The translations under genes were made by a program, and so were the position numbers. A stretch of DNA of 64,000 nt from assembly GCA_024508725.1 (NCBI GenBank), contig JANINS010000004.1, positions 1,010,163 to 1,074,162 of the forward strand, in the 5' to 3' direction. A model generated the notes under the pieces. The model made no database searches, had not been told where the DNA came from, and worked only from the letters and a program-made list of their open reading frames with translations. The stretch comes from Chitinophagaceae bacterium. Its GTDB lineage: Bacteria; Bacteroidota; Bacteroidia; Chitinophagales; Chitinophagaceae. Shown here in pieces: positions 36,906 through 45,256 of this stretch (its first letter is position 1; each line of letters starts with the position of its first letter).

Positions 36906-37862
36906 ATGAGAATTTGTTGCTTAGTGCTGTTGCTGCTTTTTTCTTTTGGATATTCATCTGCACAGGATGTTACCGTTAAAAAGATCTATACTGAAGTTAC
37001 ACGTGAGGTAAAGAAAGAAGAAGATTCCATTCAATGGACATGGAAACGTGGCGGTTTAGTGAATGCCAATGTTGCACAAGGTTCACTCAGTAACTGGGCT
37101 GCCGGTGGTGATGAATTCTCTCTTTCATTCAATACCAATGTAAATTATTTTATACTACATAAGCATGGCAAGAGAAGCTGGGATAATAGCTTCGACTTTA
37201 ACCTCGGCTTTATTCAAAGTTCCAGCCTGGGTAGCAGAAAAAATGATGATCGCTTTGATATCTTATCGAAATATGGTTACCAGCTCGACAGCGGTAAATG
37301 GTATGTCACTGCTTTAGGCAACTTCAGGTCGCAATTCTTTGATGGTTACACTTACAGCGGCGGAAAAGGTACATTTTCTTCCACCTTCCTCTCTCCTGCT
37401 TATGCATTGGCTTCTATTGGTATGGATTATAAAGCAAACAGTAAGTTCTCCATCTTCTTATCGCCTGCCACTTCTCGTTGGGTGATCGTTGCCAATAAAA
37501 CATTATCCGACTCAGGCATGTACGGTGTGCCAAGAGGTAAACACATTGCACAGGAATTTGGTGCTTTTGCCTCCATCTCTTACACCACTTCTTTCACTAA
37601 GAATGTAACGTATAAAGGAAGAGCAGACCTGTTCAGCAACTACAAGAATCACCCGGAGAATATTGATCTGTATATGACCAATTCTTTTTCTTTCAAGATC
37701 AACAAGTATTTGTCAGCCACATATAATCTTGACCTGATCTATGACGATGATGTTAAGCTGTTCAGGGATGATAAAAGCTCTCCGGCCTTACAAATAAAAA
37801 GCCTGATAGGCATTGGATTTTTGATGAGATTTGCTCCTGTTATCACTAAAGCGAAATCTTGA
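36906..37862 (+). CDS. DUF3078 domain exported protein
   Basis: 318 residues. A signal peptide (LLVLLLLFSFGYSSAQ-like) is followed by WTWKRGGLVNANVAQGSLSN and NWAAGGDEFSLSFN, hallmarks of DUF3078, a Bacteroidota outer-membrane beta-barrel-like family. The rest alternates aromatic beta strands (YQLDSGKWYVTALGNF) and ends with a hydrophobic strand. Function is unknown; it is probably outer-membrane located. It is translationally coupled to the TonB-type receptor gene: its TGA stop overlaps the TTG start of the receptor by 3 bases. Confidence 0.82.
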   Translation: MRICCLVLLLLFSFGYSSAQDVTVKKIYTEVTREVKKEEDSIQWTWKRGGLVNANVAQGSLSNWAAGGDEFSLSFNTNVNYFILHKHGKRSWDNSFDFNLGFIQSSSLGSRKNDDRFDILSKYGYQLDSGKWYVTALGNFRSQFFDGYTYSGGKGTFSSTFLSPAYALASIGMDYKANSKFSIFLSPATSRWVIVANKTLSDSGMYGVPRGKHIAQEFGAFASISYTTSFTKNVTYKGRADLFSNYKNHPENIDLYMTNSFSFKINKYLSATYNLDLIYDDDVKLFRDDKSSPALQIKSLIGIGFLMRFAPVITKAKS

Positions 37863-40300
37863 GACCGATCTATATCTTCATACTGCTGATTCTTTCTCTT
37901 TCTGTATCTGCTCAACAACAGCCGAAAAACCTTGGTATCATTGTAGGAAACCTGCTTACTTCAGATGGTAAGCCTGCACCTTATGCAAATATTCAGCTTA
38001 GGCTGATGAACGATAGCCTGGTTAAAAAACAAACGGTAACAGATAAGAACGGAGCGTTTGAACTGAGCGATCTATCGTTTGGCTATTACCGTTTATCAGC
38101 CAGTTATGTGGGCTATGCTGTATTAACGATCGATAGTATTTACCTGAGAGCAGAACGATACGATTTCAATTTAGGTGATCTGAAACTGACGGAAGGTAAA
38201 GACCTGCAGGAAGTGATCATCTATTCAGAAAAGCCGTTGATAGAAAGTACAGATGGCAAGATCGTTTACAACGTTGGTGAAAGTGCTTTGAGTGCAGGTT
38301 CTACTACTTCTGAATTGTTGAAAAGTATGCCGCTGATCAGTAATGACCCCAATGGAAAAATATTATTGAAAGGAAAAGAACCTAAGATTCTGATCGATGA
38401 TAAGCCAACTGATCTGAATGCAGCGCAACTTGCAGACCTATTAGAAAGTTTACCGGGCAGCAGCATTGAAAAGATAGAGTTAATGACCAATCCACCACCA
38501 CAATATGCAAACGAAGCCGGAGGTGTGATCAATATTGTTACCAAGAAAGGAAAGATCGGTTGGGTAGGAAGAGTGAATACGAGTGTTGGATCAAGAGGTG
38601 AGGCGAATATGGGTGTGAACCTCTCCTATCGTCGCAATAAGCTTTCGTTGAATGTGAACGGTGGTATTGGTGCCAACCGTATAAAAGGATCGAGTTACTC
38701 CAGACGTGAGAATTATTATACAGATTCTACGAGCTATTTCAACACAGATGGAAGTTATCTCAACAAGAACCTTCGTCCGAACCTGAGAACACAGGTTGAT
38801 TATGACTTTACCAAACAACACAATCTCAGCTTTACTTACCAGGGTAACCTGAACTACTTCGATAATAACAGCTCAACGCAATACACCAATATCAACAACA
38901 CAAAGCAGGTGTATAAGCTGAGTACACGTTCAATAGGATCTGAAGGAAATGGCTATAGTCATGGATTAACGCTGGCTTATACTTTTAAAAGTAAAAAGCC
39001 CGGTGAAGTATTGAGGTTGATCACCAGTGGAAACATTGGAAAGAACGACCAGGACAGGGATTTCTACCAACGTTTTTTGAATCCTGATTTTCTTCCAAAT
39101 GGATTAGACTCAACGCAGCAACAACTCACCGATAACCTCAGTAAGGCTTATTCGTTCAGGTTGAATTATGATCGTCCGCTGAAGATAAAAGGCAGCAATT
39201 TCTCAACGGGATTATTGTACACCGGCAACAGCTATCACAATATACTCAACACCAGTTTCTTTAAACAACTGGACAGTACCTTCATCAATAACGATCTGTT
39301 GAGTACAGATTTTGAATTTCACCAGAAGATATTCCAGGCTAGAGCTGCGCTCACTTTTGTTTTTCCAAAAGAATGGAGAGTTACTGTTGGGTTGATATCA
39401 GAACATACGCAAATGGAATTTGAATTCCTGAAAGGCAATGCAGCCAACGTAAGAAATAACTACTGGAATTTTATGCCGCATGCAACCTTGCGTAAAGAGT
39501 TCAACAAACAATTCAACACGAGCCTGGTGTATCGTTCCAACATCAGGAGACCGGGAATTGGCGAATTGAACCCGGCAATTGATTACGGTGATCCTTACAA
39601 TATCCGTTTTGGTAATCCTTACTTAGCACCGCAGGTTGCAGACAACTTCGATTGGAATGTATCGATGAACAAAGGCAAATATTACTTCAATACATCTGTT
39701 GGTTATAACAGGGTGCGGAATGTTTTTAATACGATTCGAAACCTTACCTCATCAGGGAAAACAGAAGTTACCTGGCAGAATATCTCTGACAGGAACGAGT
39801 ATGAAGCAAGCATCTGGGGTGGTTATACTTTCAGTAAAAAGTTTCGCATCAACTCAAGTGTGGGATATAGCTATAATGAGTATGGAGAAGAATTAAAGCG
39901 ATTATACAAGTATCGAAACGGCGGAACATTCTACACCAGCTTTAATTACAATTTCACGCCCACACCAGTGTTGATATTTGAAGGCAATGCCCGTTACAAC
40001 AGTTTTGCAGATCCACAAGGCAGAAGCCGGAGTAATGTTACGATGAACTTTGGTGTACAACGCAAATTCTTTAACAGAAGACTGAGTGTAAGCTTGAATA
40101 TCATTGATCCGTTCTCTGCACAGGAGTTCACCACGTTTACTTATGGCAAGAACTTTACTTTAGAAAGTCATAGCCAGGCAAGAACAAGAAATTTCAGAAT
40201 TTCTGTGAGCTACCAACTCAATAAAGTAGTGCAGAAGAAAGTGAGTGAAAAGCAAAAGCAGGATGCTATTAATAAGGCGAAAGCGAAGCAGGTTATTTGA
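37859..40300 (+). CDS. Outer-membrane beta-barrel (TonB-dependent-receptor type) protein
   Basis: 813 residues. A signal peptide (IYIFILLILSLSVSAQ) is followed by a carboxypeptidase-regulatory-like domain (~25-105, GKPAPYANIQLRL), a plug domain (~115-225, with ILIDDKPTDLNAAQLADLL) and a long barrel (~240-813). The barrel is of the Bacteroidota outer_membrane_beta-barrel type (many NYDF/YRFN-like strands). Plug-barrel proteins import large substrates with TonB energy; the substrate is not predictable and no SusD partner is adjacent. The start codon is TTG at 37859, because the signal peptide lies directly after it and the first ATG is well inside the mature part. Confidence 0.88.
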   Translation: MRPIYIFILLILSLSVSAQQQPKNLGIIVGNLLTSDGKPAPYANIQLRLMNDSLVKKQTVTDKNGAFELSDLSFGYYRLSASYVGYAVLTIDSIYLRAERYDFNLGDLKLTEGKDLQEVIIYSEKPLIESTDGKIVYNVGESALSAGSTTSELLKSMPLISNDPNGKILLKGKEPKILIDDKPTDLNAAQLADLLESLPGSSIEKIELMTNPPPQYANEAGGVINIVTKKGKIGWVGRVNTSVGSRGEANMGVNLSYRRNKLSLNVNGGIGANRIKGSSYSRRENYYTDSTSYFNTDGSYLNKNLRPNLRTQVDYDFTKQHNLSFTYQGNLNYFDNNSSTQYTNINNTKQVYKLSTRSIGSEGNGYSHGLTLAYTFKSKKPGEVLRLITSGNIGKNDQDRDFYQRFLNPDFLPNGLDSTQQQLTDNLSKAYSFRLNYDRPLKIKGSNFSTGLLYTGNSYHNILNTSFFKQLDSTFINNDLLSTDFEFHQKIFQARAALTFVFPKEWRVTVGLISEHTQMEFEFLKGNAANVRNNYWNFMPHATLRKEFNKQFNTSLVYRSNIRRPGIGELNPAIDYGDPYNIRFGNPYLAPQVADNFDWNVSMNKGKYYFNTSVGYNRVRNVFNTIRNLTSSGKTEVTWQNISDRNEYEASIWGGYTFSKKFRINSSVGYSYNEYGEELKRLYKYRNGGTFYTSFNYNFTPTPVLIFEGNARYNSFADPQGRSRSNVTMNFGVQRKFFNRRLSVSLNIIDPFSAQEFTTFTYGKNFTLESHSQARTRNFRISVSYQLNKVVQKKVSEKQKQDAINKAKAKQVI

Positions 40301-40397
40301 TCTTTTCGTTATTGTGAAGGATACTAAGCAACTTGTAAAATGAAGCCGGATGTAATTCAGAAGCTTGCTTCACTTGTTCGCAATGATGAGAAATAAA

Positions 40398-40880
40398 CTA
40401 CTCCACCAACTTCGTTAACTCCAATTTAAATCTCTCCTCCTTTAACTGGTACTCGAAAAACTGGCGATACTTTTTCTGATTATTCACCATCAATGTTACC
40501 GGAATAGAGCCATCCCAGCTTGAATCTATCTTCGGACAAAACTTATCAGCATTCGTTTCATCCAACCAAACAACGGTGGATGTATATCCCTGCTTTTTTA
40601 CAAACAGATCTAACAACTTTTCCCTGTAATCTTTACCAAAATCAAGACTTACCAATACTACTTTTACCTGCTTATCTTTTAATTCAGCAACAGCTTTTTC
40701 AAACCAGGGGATCTCATGAATACAGGGTTGACACCAGGAAGCCCAGAAGTTTATAATGATCGGTGTTGAACTGGTGTCGATCATGTTCACCACATCTTCG
40801 ATCTTCACTTTTTTAATATCCTGCGAAAAGGAAACAGACGTAATGATCAGTAAGAATATAAACAGGCAGGTCTTTTTCAT
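40398..40880 (-). CDS. TlpA-like exported thiol-disulfide oxidoreductase
   Basis: 160 residues. Signal peptide (MKKTCLFIFLLIITSVSFSQ), then a thioredoxin fold with NFWASWCQPC (C50, C53). A cis-Pro block is near SIPVTLMV. TlpA/ResA-type proteins reduce disulfides in the periplasm, for example during cytochrome c maturation. No cytochrome genes are nearby, so the partner is unknown. It is a single gene: the TonB-type receptor gene ends 97 bases before it on the opposite strand, and TrmH lies upstream. Confidence 0.9.
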   Translation of the reverse strand: MKKTCLFIFLLIITSVSFSQDIKKVKIEDVVNMIDTSSTPIIINFWASWCQPCIHEIPWFEKAVAELKDKQVKVVLVSLDFGKDYREKLLDLFVKKQGYTSTVVWLDETNADKFCPKIDSSWDGSIPVTLMVNNQKKYRQFFEYQLKEERFKLELTKLVE

Positions 40881-40899
40881 GTTAAGTAAAGTTATGCAG

Positions 40900-40917
40900 C
40901 TGAAGAGTGCGACGCAA
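40900..40917 (+). repeat. Dispersed repeat copy D (TGCGACGCA core)
   Basis: CTGAAGAGTGCGACGCAA, core at 40908-40916. It lies in the 63-base gap between the TlpA-like and TrmH genes. The CTGAAGAG word matches copy B on its minus-strand reading. Confidence 0.65.
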
Positions 40918-40943
40918 GTAAAGCTACATAGAAGTACCAGCCT

Positions 40944-41528
40944 CTACTCCAAAAATCCCCACTCCTGTTTTATTTCCGCCATTCTTTGCTCAGGTAAAGT
41001 TGGCGTATCATACATACCTGCAGCATTTCTTTGACGGTATGCTTCATATATACTCACAGCACATGCTACAGAAATATTCAGGCTCTTAATAATGCCGACC
41101 TGAGGAACAACAAAGTTTCCATCAGCCATTGCCAGGAGCTCTTCACTCACACCAAAGTGTTCGTTTCCAAATACCAAGGCAACACTTTCAGTAAGATCCA
41201 ACTCGTATAAGCTTACAGCGTCTGACGAAAGATGTGTCGTAAATATCTTGCTGTAATTTTTTTTAACTGTAGCGATACACTCATCCAGGTCGCTATACTG
41301 GTGAACAGAAAGCCATTTGTAAGCACTGCTGCTGCTACGATAACCCCAGCGTTTTCTTCGAGGGTCTTTGTTATTGATCACATACACATCCTGGATACCC
41401 ACAGCATCACAACTACGCAATGCAGCTGACACATTATGTGGATCTTCAATGTTCTCCAAAATAACTGTGAGCGAAGCTTGTCTTTTACTTAAGACTGATA
41501 AAAGTTTGCCGGAACGTTCAGGTGTCAT
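40944..41528 (-). CDS. trmH: TrmH family RNA 2-prime-O-methyltransferase
   Basis: 194 residues, a compact SPOUT methyltransferase. The three motifs of the TrmH/SpoU family are clear: NVSAALRSCDAVG, ALVFGNEHFGVS and the knot region GIIKSLNISVACA. It lacks the extra N-terminal RNA-binding domain of RlmB, which favours the tRNA Gm18 type (TrmH) over a 23S rRNA enzyme. It acts in the cytoplasm with SAM. It is upstream of the TlpA-like gene but separated by repeat copy D. Confidence 0.88.
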   Translation of the reverse strand: MTPERSGKLLSVLSKRQASLTVILENIEDPHNVSAALRSCDAVGIQDVYVINNKDPRRKRWGYRSSSSAYKWLSVHQYSDLDECIATVKKNYSKIFTTHLSSDAVSLYELDLTESVALVFGNEHFGVSEELLAMADGNFVVPQVGIIKSLNISVACAVSIYEAYRQRNAAGMYDTPTLPEQRMAEIKQEWGFLE

Positions 41529-41647
41529 GTATCATCAATAATAATCACTGCAAAGAAACAATTCTTTGAGAAGTAAAGCAGTTGCAACTGATTTTAGTTA
41601 TTAATTAAAACCTTACTACAACTTACATTTACCTGCAATAAACGGTT

Positions 41648-42328
41648 ATGAAGAACAAACTATTCTGGTGCAGCATCATCATCACCACATTAGCTTTAAT
41701 GAGTTATCGTGCAGATCAAAAAAAGAAAAGAGTGATCTTTTTCGGTGATTCGATCACACAGGCTGCGGTAAAACCTCGTGGATACATCAACCAGTTAGAT
41801 TCCATGCTGGAAAAGCAGGGCTTGAAAAATAATTATGAACTGATCGGAAGTGGCATCAGTGCCAACAAAGTGTATGACCTCTACCTGCGATTGGATGATG
41901 ATGTACTTTCCAAATCACCGGAGATCGTAGTGATCTATATTGGCGTGAACGATGTATGGCATAAAACATCTCTTGGTACCGGAACCGATTATGATAAGTT
42001 TGGAAAGTTTTACGAAGCGATCGTTAAGAAGCTGAGAGCAGTTAATATTCAGCCTGTGCTTTGTACACCTGCTGTGATCGGTGAGAGAACAGATAATAGC
42101 AACCAGCAGGATGGTGATCTTAACCTGTACTCCAACTGGATCAGGGAATTTGCAAAGAAGAATGATCTTCCTTTGGTAGATCTTAGAAAAACATTCATAG
42201 ATTATAACCTTCAATACAATAAATCCAACCAGGAAAAAGGAATATTAACTACCGACAGGGTGCACCTGAACGATAAAGGAAATGAAGTAGTTGCAACAGA
42301 AATGTGGAAAGCGATAGAGAAGCTGTAA
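41648..42328 (+). CDS. SGNH/GDSL hydrolase
   Basis: 226 residues. The N-terminal hydrophobic stretch (LFWCSIIITTLALMSY) suggests export. The four SGNH blocks are visible: FFGDSIT (S35), the G block near 70-75 (GSGIS), GVND (~100-103) and DRVHLND (D203, H206). Family members are esterases or lipases acting on acyl or acetyl esters, often of sugars; the substrate is unknown. Its stop abuts the stop of the convergent 58-residue coiled-coil gene (42328/42329). Confidence 0.88.
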   Translation: MKNKLFWCSIIITTLALMSYRADQKKKRVIFFGDSITQAAVKPRGYINQLDSMLEKQGLKNNYELIGSGISANKVYDLYLRLDDDVLSKSPEIVVIYIGVNDVWHKTSLGTGTDYDKFGKFYEAIVKKLRAVNIQPVLCTPAVIGERTDNSNQQDGDLNLYSNWIREFAKKNDLPLVDLRKTFIDYNLQYNKSNQEKGILTTDRVHLNDKGNEVVATEMWKAIEKL

Positions 42329-42505
42329 TTACTTTTTATAAGACCGCATTTTGGATATCCTGTCGATCTCTAGTTGAATTTGTTGCAGATGAAATTGCGA
42401 CTCCTCGAGTTTAGTTGTGTCAGCATCTGGATCTTCAGTCTGCAGTTTTTTAGTAAGTACATCAAAAAGATGCCTGAGCGTAGCAAGCCTGCTCTCGTAA
42501 TCCAT
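42329..42505 (-). CDS. Small coiled-coil protein (58 residues)
   Basis: 58 residues, starting at an ATG at 42505 and stopping at 42329. The sequence is amphipathic and charged (LATLRHLFDVLTKKL, then LEESQFHLQQIQLEIDRI), which predicts a helical hairpin or short coiled coil. I do not recognise the family. It lies exactly against the end of the SGNH gene in convergent orientation. The codon pattern is protein-like, but no homologue can be checked here. Confidence 0.5.
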   Translation of the reverse strand: MDYESRLATLRHLFDVLTKKLQTEDPDADTTKLEESQFHLQQIQLEIDRISKMRSYKK

Positions 42506-42644
42506 AGGGTAGATTTTAGTTTTGGTCGGGTTTTATGCCACAATATAACGATCTTTTTTACGAAGCATCGCATAACAATTTTTATGTATTAATAAAGCTG
42601 CTCAGCATCATCCTCGCTGAAATTTTTGAAACTATCTTTAGCAC

Positions 42645-43724
42645 ATGATTGAGCCGGTATTAGATAAACCATCTAAGAAGAAACCTTTTTTCCCGATCAC
42701 AAAAGAGCTCCGAACATATCTGAAGAGTTATGGTCGTGAAGTAAACTTACCTGTTACATACAATGACCTGCTAAACATCACCTACTCTATTCCACTAAAA
42801 GATAAAGAAGGGAAAGATACACTTTGGGAAAAATGCCTTTACGATATGAAAGATTGGGAACACCTTCGTGAAGGTTTGATACAGCTATATGCCATTATTA
42901 AAACAGAAGGTGATCTGTCATTTGCCAGCCATTTGGATGTTGCAAGAATCGATTACTGCAGTTTCGGTAATTCCAATCCTTTCAGAATTAGAATTGTAAA
43001 TCGTTTCAATGATAACTACGACCACTACTATATCAAAAAAGAAGATGCATCAAGGGTATATGGATTAGAACTGGAACACATCCTCTCTCCTAATCGCATG
43101 AGTTTCTTAACCGGAAACGGATCGTTGGTGGAAGAACACATTGTTGGACTGCCGGGAGACCTCTTCATTGATAAACATTTAGAAAGACCGGAAACAAATA
43201 AGATCAGGCTGGCAAAAGAGTTTGTGAAGTTCAACGAAAGATGTTTTGTAAGATTATTGGGTGATATGAGGAGCTACAATTTCGTCGTAAACGTATCGCC
43301 AGACATTGAAGATTACCAATACCGCCTTCGTGCCATTGATTTCGACCAGCAATCTTATGAAGGAAGAAAAAGCCTTTACCTGCCCCAGTTTTTTAAAGAA
43401 AACCTGCCATTTGTTGATCTTACTTTAAAACACCTGAACAAAGAAAGCATCGAACAATACCAGGCTGAAGAAAGAACATTGATCGCTTTACGTTTGGCTT
43501 CATCCCGTTATCGTATGCTGGAACTGCTGAACATTATGAGTGAGGATGTGATCTCAACCCACGACAAGATCAACAGGCTGAAACACGACCTGGCAGATCA
43601 TTTTAAAACCAATGCCATGCTTCGTTGCAAAAGCATGGGTGATATTGTTAAGCAAACACTCCGCTACTCATTAAAGAAAAGCCTGAACCTTATTCAAAAG
43701 AACCTGGGAAAAGATAGTGATTAG
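42645..43724 (+). CDS. Unknown protein with kinase-like catalytic-loop motifs
   Basis: 359 residues, cytoplasmic. No family is recognised with certainty. The middle shows LLGDMRSYNFVV (D207 and N212, spaced as in the D-x4-N of kinase catalytic loops) followed by LRAIDFDQ (D232-F233-D234) on a predicted strand, a layout like the D...N ... DFG/DxD of protein-kinase-like and aminoglycoside-phosphotransferase folds. The C-terminus is helical and basic. Upstream of the ATG is TATCTTTA at about 42627, a weak promoter-like motif. The next gene on the same strand is fbaB. Confidence 0.55.
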   Translation: MIEPVLDKPSKKKPFFPITKELRTYLKSYGREVNLPVTYNDLLNITYSIPLKDKEGKDTLWEKCLYDMKDWEHLREGLIQLYAIIKTEGDLSFASHLDVARIDYCSFGNSNPFRIRIVNRFNDNYDHYYIKKEDASRVYGLELEHILSPNRMSFLTGNGSLVEEHIVGLPGDLFIDKHLERPETNKIRLAKEFVKFNERCFVRLLGDMRSYNFVVNVSPDIEDYQYRLRAIDFDQQSYEGRKSLYLPQFFKENLPFVDLTLKHLNKESIEQYQAEERTLIALRLASSRYRMLELLNIMSEDVISTHDKINRLKHDLADHFKTNAMLRCKSMGDIVKQTLRYSLKKSLNLIQKNLGKDSD

Positions 43725-43822
43725 AATTACCATATAGTCACATACTAACATAGGAGTTGTAATGCACTTTATAAGTTATTTATGGTTGATAAAGCACCAT
43801 TAATTTTCATTTTCAGGAAAAT

Positions 43823-43844
43823 CTATGTTCTATGTGCCTATGTG
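43823..43844 (+). repeat. Dispersed CTATGTGCCTATGTG repeat
   Basis: CTATGTTCTATGTGCCTATG then TG. A near-identical copy in the same orientation is at 46217-46240, and an inverted partial copy is at 46192-46212. It lies in the long leader region before fbaB. Confidence 0.65.
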
Positions 43845-43901
43845 GTGAACCCCAATGACCAATATCATCTCATTTGCCATAATTCGTGTAATTCGTGTGC
43901 C

Positions 43902-43909
43902 TATATTTG
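43902..43909 (+). promoter_or_regulatory. Candidate -7 promoter element TATATTTG before fbaB
   Basis: TATATTTG fits TAnnTTTG exactly. It lies 89 bases before the fbaB ATG and just after a tandem AATTCGTGT pair (43881-43898). If used, the leader mRNA would contain repeat copy E and its hairpin. Confidence 0.4.
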
Positions 43910-43927
43910 CCGAACTTTTTACAGGAA

Positions 43928-43977
43928 GTACAAGAGTGCGACGCAACGGAAGTTCAATTTTGTTCCGCAGCTTGTAC
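43928..43977 (+). repeat. Dispersed repeat copy E inside a hairpin-forming leader
   Basis: GTACAAGAGTGCGACGCAAC begins at 43928, core TGCGACGCA at 43937-43945. Around it GTACAAG (43928-43934) can pair with CTTGTAC (43971-43977), and CGGAA (43947-43951) with TTCCG (43963-43967). It lies between the candidate promoter and the fbaB ATG. Confidence 0.6.
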
Positions 43978-43998
43978 CACATAAAAAATAACCACACA

Positions 43999-45057
43999 AT
44001 GGCAAATCAACAAATTCTGCAGCTACTTGGTGACAAAGCCGAGTATTTACTGAGTCATGAGTCAAAAACGGTAGACAAAAGCCAGTTACATCTTCCTTCA
44101 GGTGAGCACATGGACAAGATCTGGACGTACAGCAACCGCAATAACCAGGTTTTACGTAGCATGGATCAACTGTTGAACCACGGAAGACTTGCAGGTACCG
44201 GTTACTGCTCCATTTTCCCGGTAGACCAGGGAATTGAACACAGTGGTGGTAGTGCATTTGCCCCTAATCCTATTTATTTCGACCCTGAGAATATCGTAAA
44301 ACTTGCCATCGAAGGTGGATGTAACGGTGTTGCTTCTACTTACGGGGTTTTGGGAATCATGAGCCGCAAATATGCTCACAAGATCCCTTTCATTGTTAAG
44401 ATCAACCACAACGAATTCCTGAGCATGCCGAACAAGTTCGACCAAACCATGTTCGGAACTGTAAAATCAGCCTGGAACATGGGTGCTGTTGGTGTGGGTG
44501 CAACGATCTATTGGGGTAGCGCAGAAAGTGCACGCCAGTTAAAAGAAGTTGCCGAAGCATTTGAATTGGCTCATGAACTGGGAATGGTTACCATTCTCTG
44601 GTGCTACACTCGTAACAATGGTTTTAAAGTGGATGGTGTTGACTACCACACTTCTGCCGACCTTACAGGACAAGCTAACCATTTGGGTGTCACGCTACAA
44701 GCCGACATCATTAAACAAAAACTTCCTACCAATAACGGCGGTTACCTCGCTACAAAACATGGTAAAACAAGCCAGTTGGTGTACGATAAATTAACTACAG
44801 ATCACCCGATCGATCTTTGCCGTTATCAGTTATTGAACTGCTACAACGGAAGAGTTGGTTTGATCAACTCTGGTGGTGAATCGAAAGGTGCATCTGACCT
44901 CCAGGAAGCAGTTTATACAGCCGTGATCAATAAAAGAGCCGGTGGTATGGGATTGATCCTTGGAAGAAAAGCCTTCCAGAAACCTTTGGAAGAAGGCATC
45001 AAACTCCTGAATGCAACCCAGGATGTTTACCTTGATAATTCAATAACCATTGCATAA
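43999..45057 (+). CDS. fbaB: Class I fructose-bisphosphate aldolase
   Basis: 352 residues using the ATG at 43999; an upstream in-frame ATG at 43855 would add 48 residues of non-conserved sequence that runs through repeat copy E and is rejected. It resembles the DhnA-type class I aldolase (Schiff-base, metal-free) found in Bacteroidota and archaea: [39 protein letters not shown] and the late [15 protein letters not shown] phosphate site. It splits fructose 1,6-bisphosphate into triose phosphates in the cytoplasm. It complements pfkA and pyk elsewhere in the window. The catalytic lysine was not assigned by eye. Confidence 0.9.
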   Translation: MANQQILQLLGDKAEYLLSHESKTVDKSQLHLPSGEHMDKIWTYSNRNNQVLRSMDQLLNHGRLAGTGYCSIFPVDQGIEHSGGSAFAPNPIYFDPENIVKLAIEGGCNGVASTYGVLGIMSRKYAHKIPFIVKINHNEFLSMPNKFDQTMFGTVKSAWNMGAVGVGATIYWGSAESARQLKEVAEAFELAHELGMVTILWCYTRNNGFKVDGVDYHTSADLTGQANHLGVTLQADIIKQKLPTNNGGYLATKHGKTSQLVYDKLTTDHPIDLCRYQLLNCYNGRVGLINSGGESKGASDLQEAVYTAVINKRAGGMGLILGRKAFQKPLEEGIKLLNATQDVYLDNSITIA

Positions 45058-45071
45058 TTATCTTGCTCTTG

Positions 45072-45092
45072 CCCCTCTCTTTTGGAGAGGGG
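45072..45092. terminator. CCCCTCTC/GAGAGGGG hairpin after fbaB
   Basis: Perfect 8-bp stem CCCCTCTC / GAGAGGGG with a TTTTG loop, 14 bases after the fbaB stop, followed by TTGGGGTGAGG. This type of element is a frequent intergenic repeat in the phylum. It has no U tract, so termination is uncertain. Confidence 0.55.
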
Positions 45093-45140
45093 TTGGGGTG
45101 AGGTCATTGTGAGACCAACAAAGTGCATTTATTGAGCTGT

Positions 45141-45161
45141 CGTTGCGTCGCACTCTTGTAC
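45141..45161 (-). repeat. Dispersed repeat copy F (TGCGACGCA core)
   Basis: On the minus strand GTACAAGAGTGCGACGCAAC then G; core at 45144-45152. It is identical over these 21 bases to copy E. It lies between fbaB and accD. Confidence 0.7.
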
Positions 45162-45256
45162 TTTTGAAGCCTGAGCAGCAATGCCGGGCTTTGGAATTAT
45201 GATACTAGTCTAAACCAGAAATACTTACCTTCAATTCCTTATTGCAAAACCCATAT

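Noticed and set aside
43855-43998. Upstream in-frame start for the class I aldolase gene (48 extra residues)
   Set aside because: The extension is not aldolase-like and runs through a promoter-like motif and repeat copy E; the ATG at 43999 gives the usual family length.
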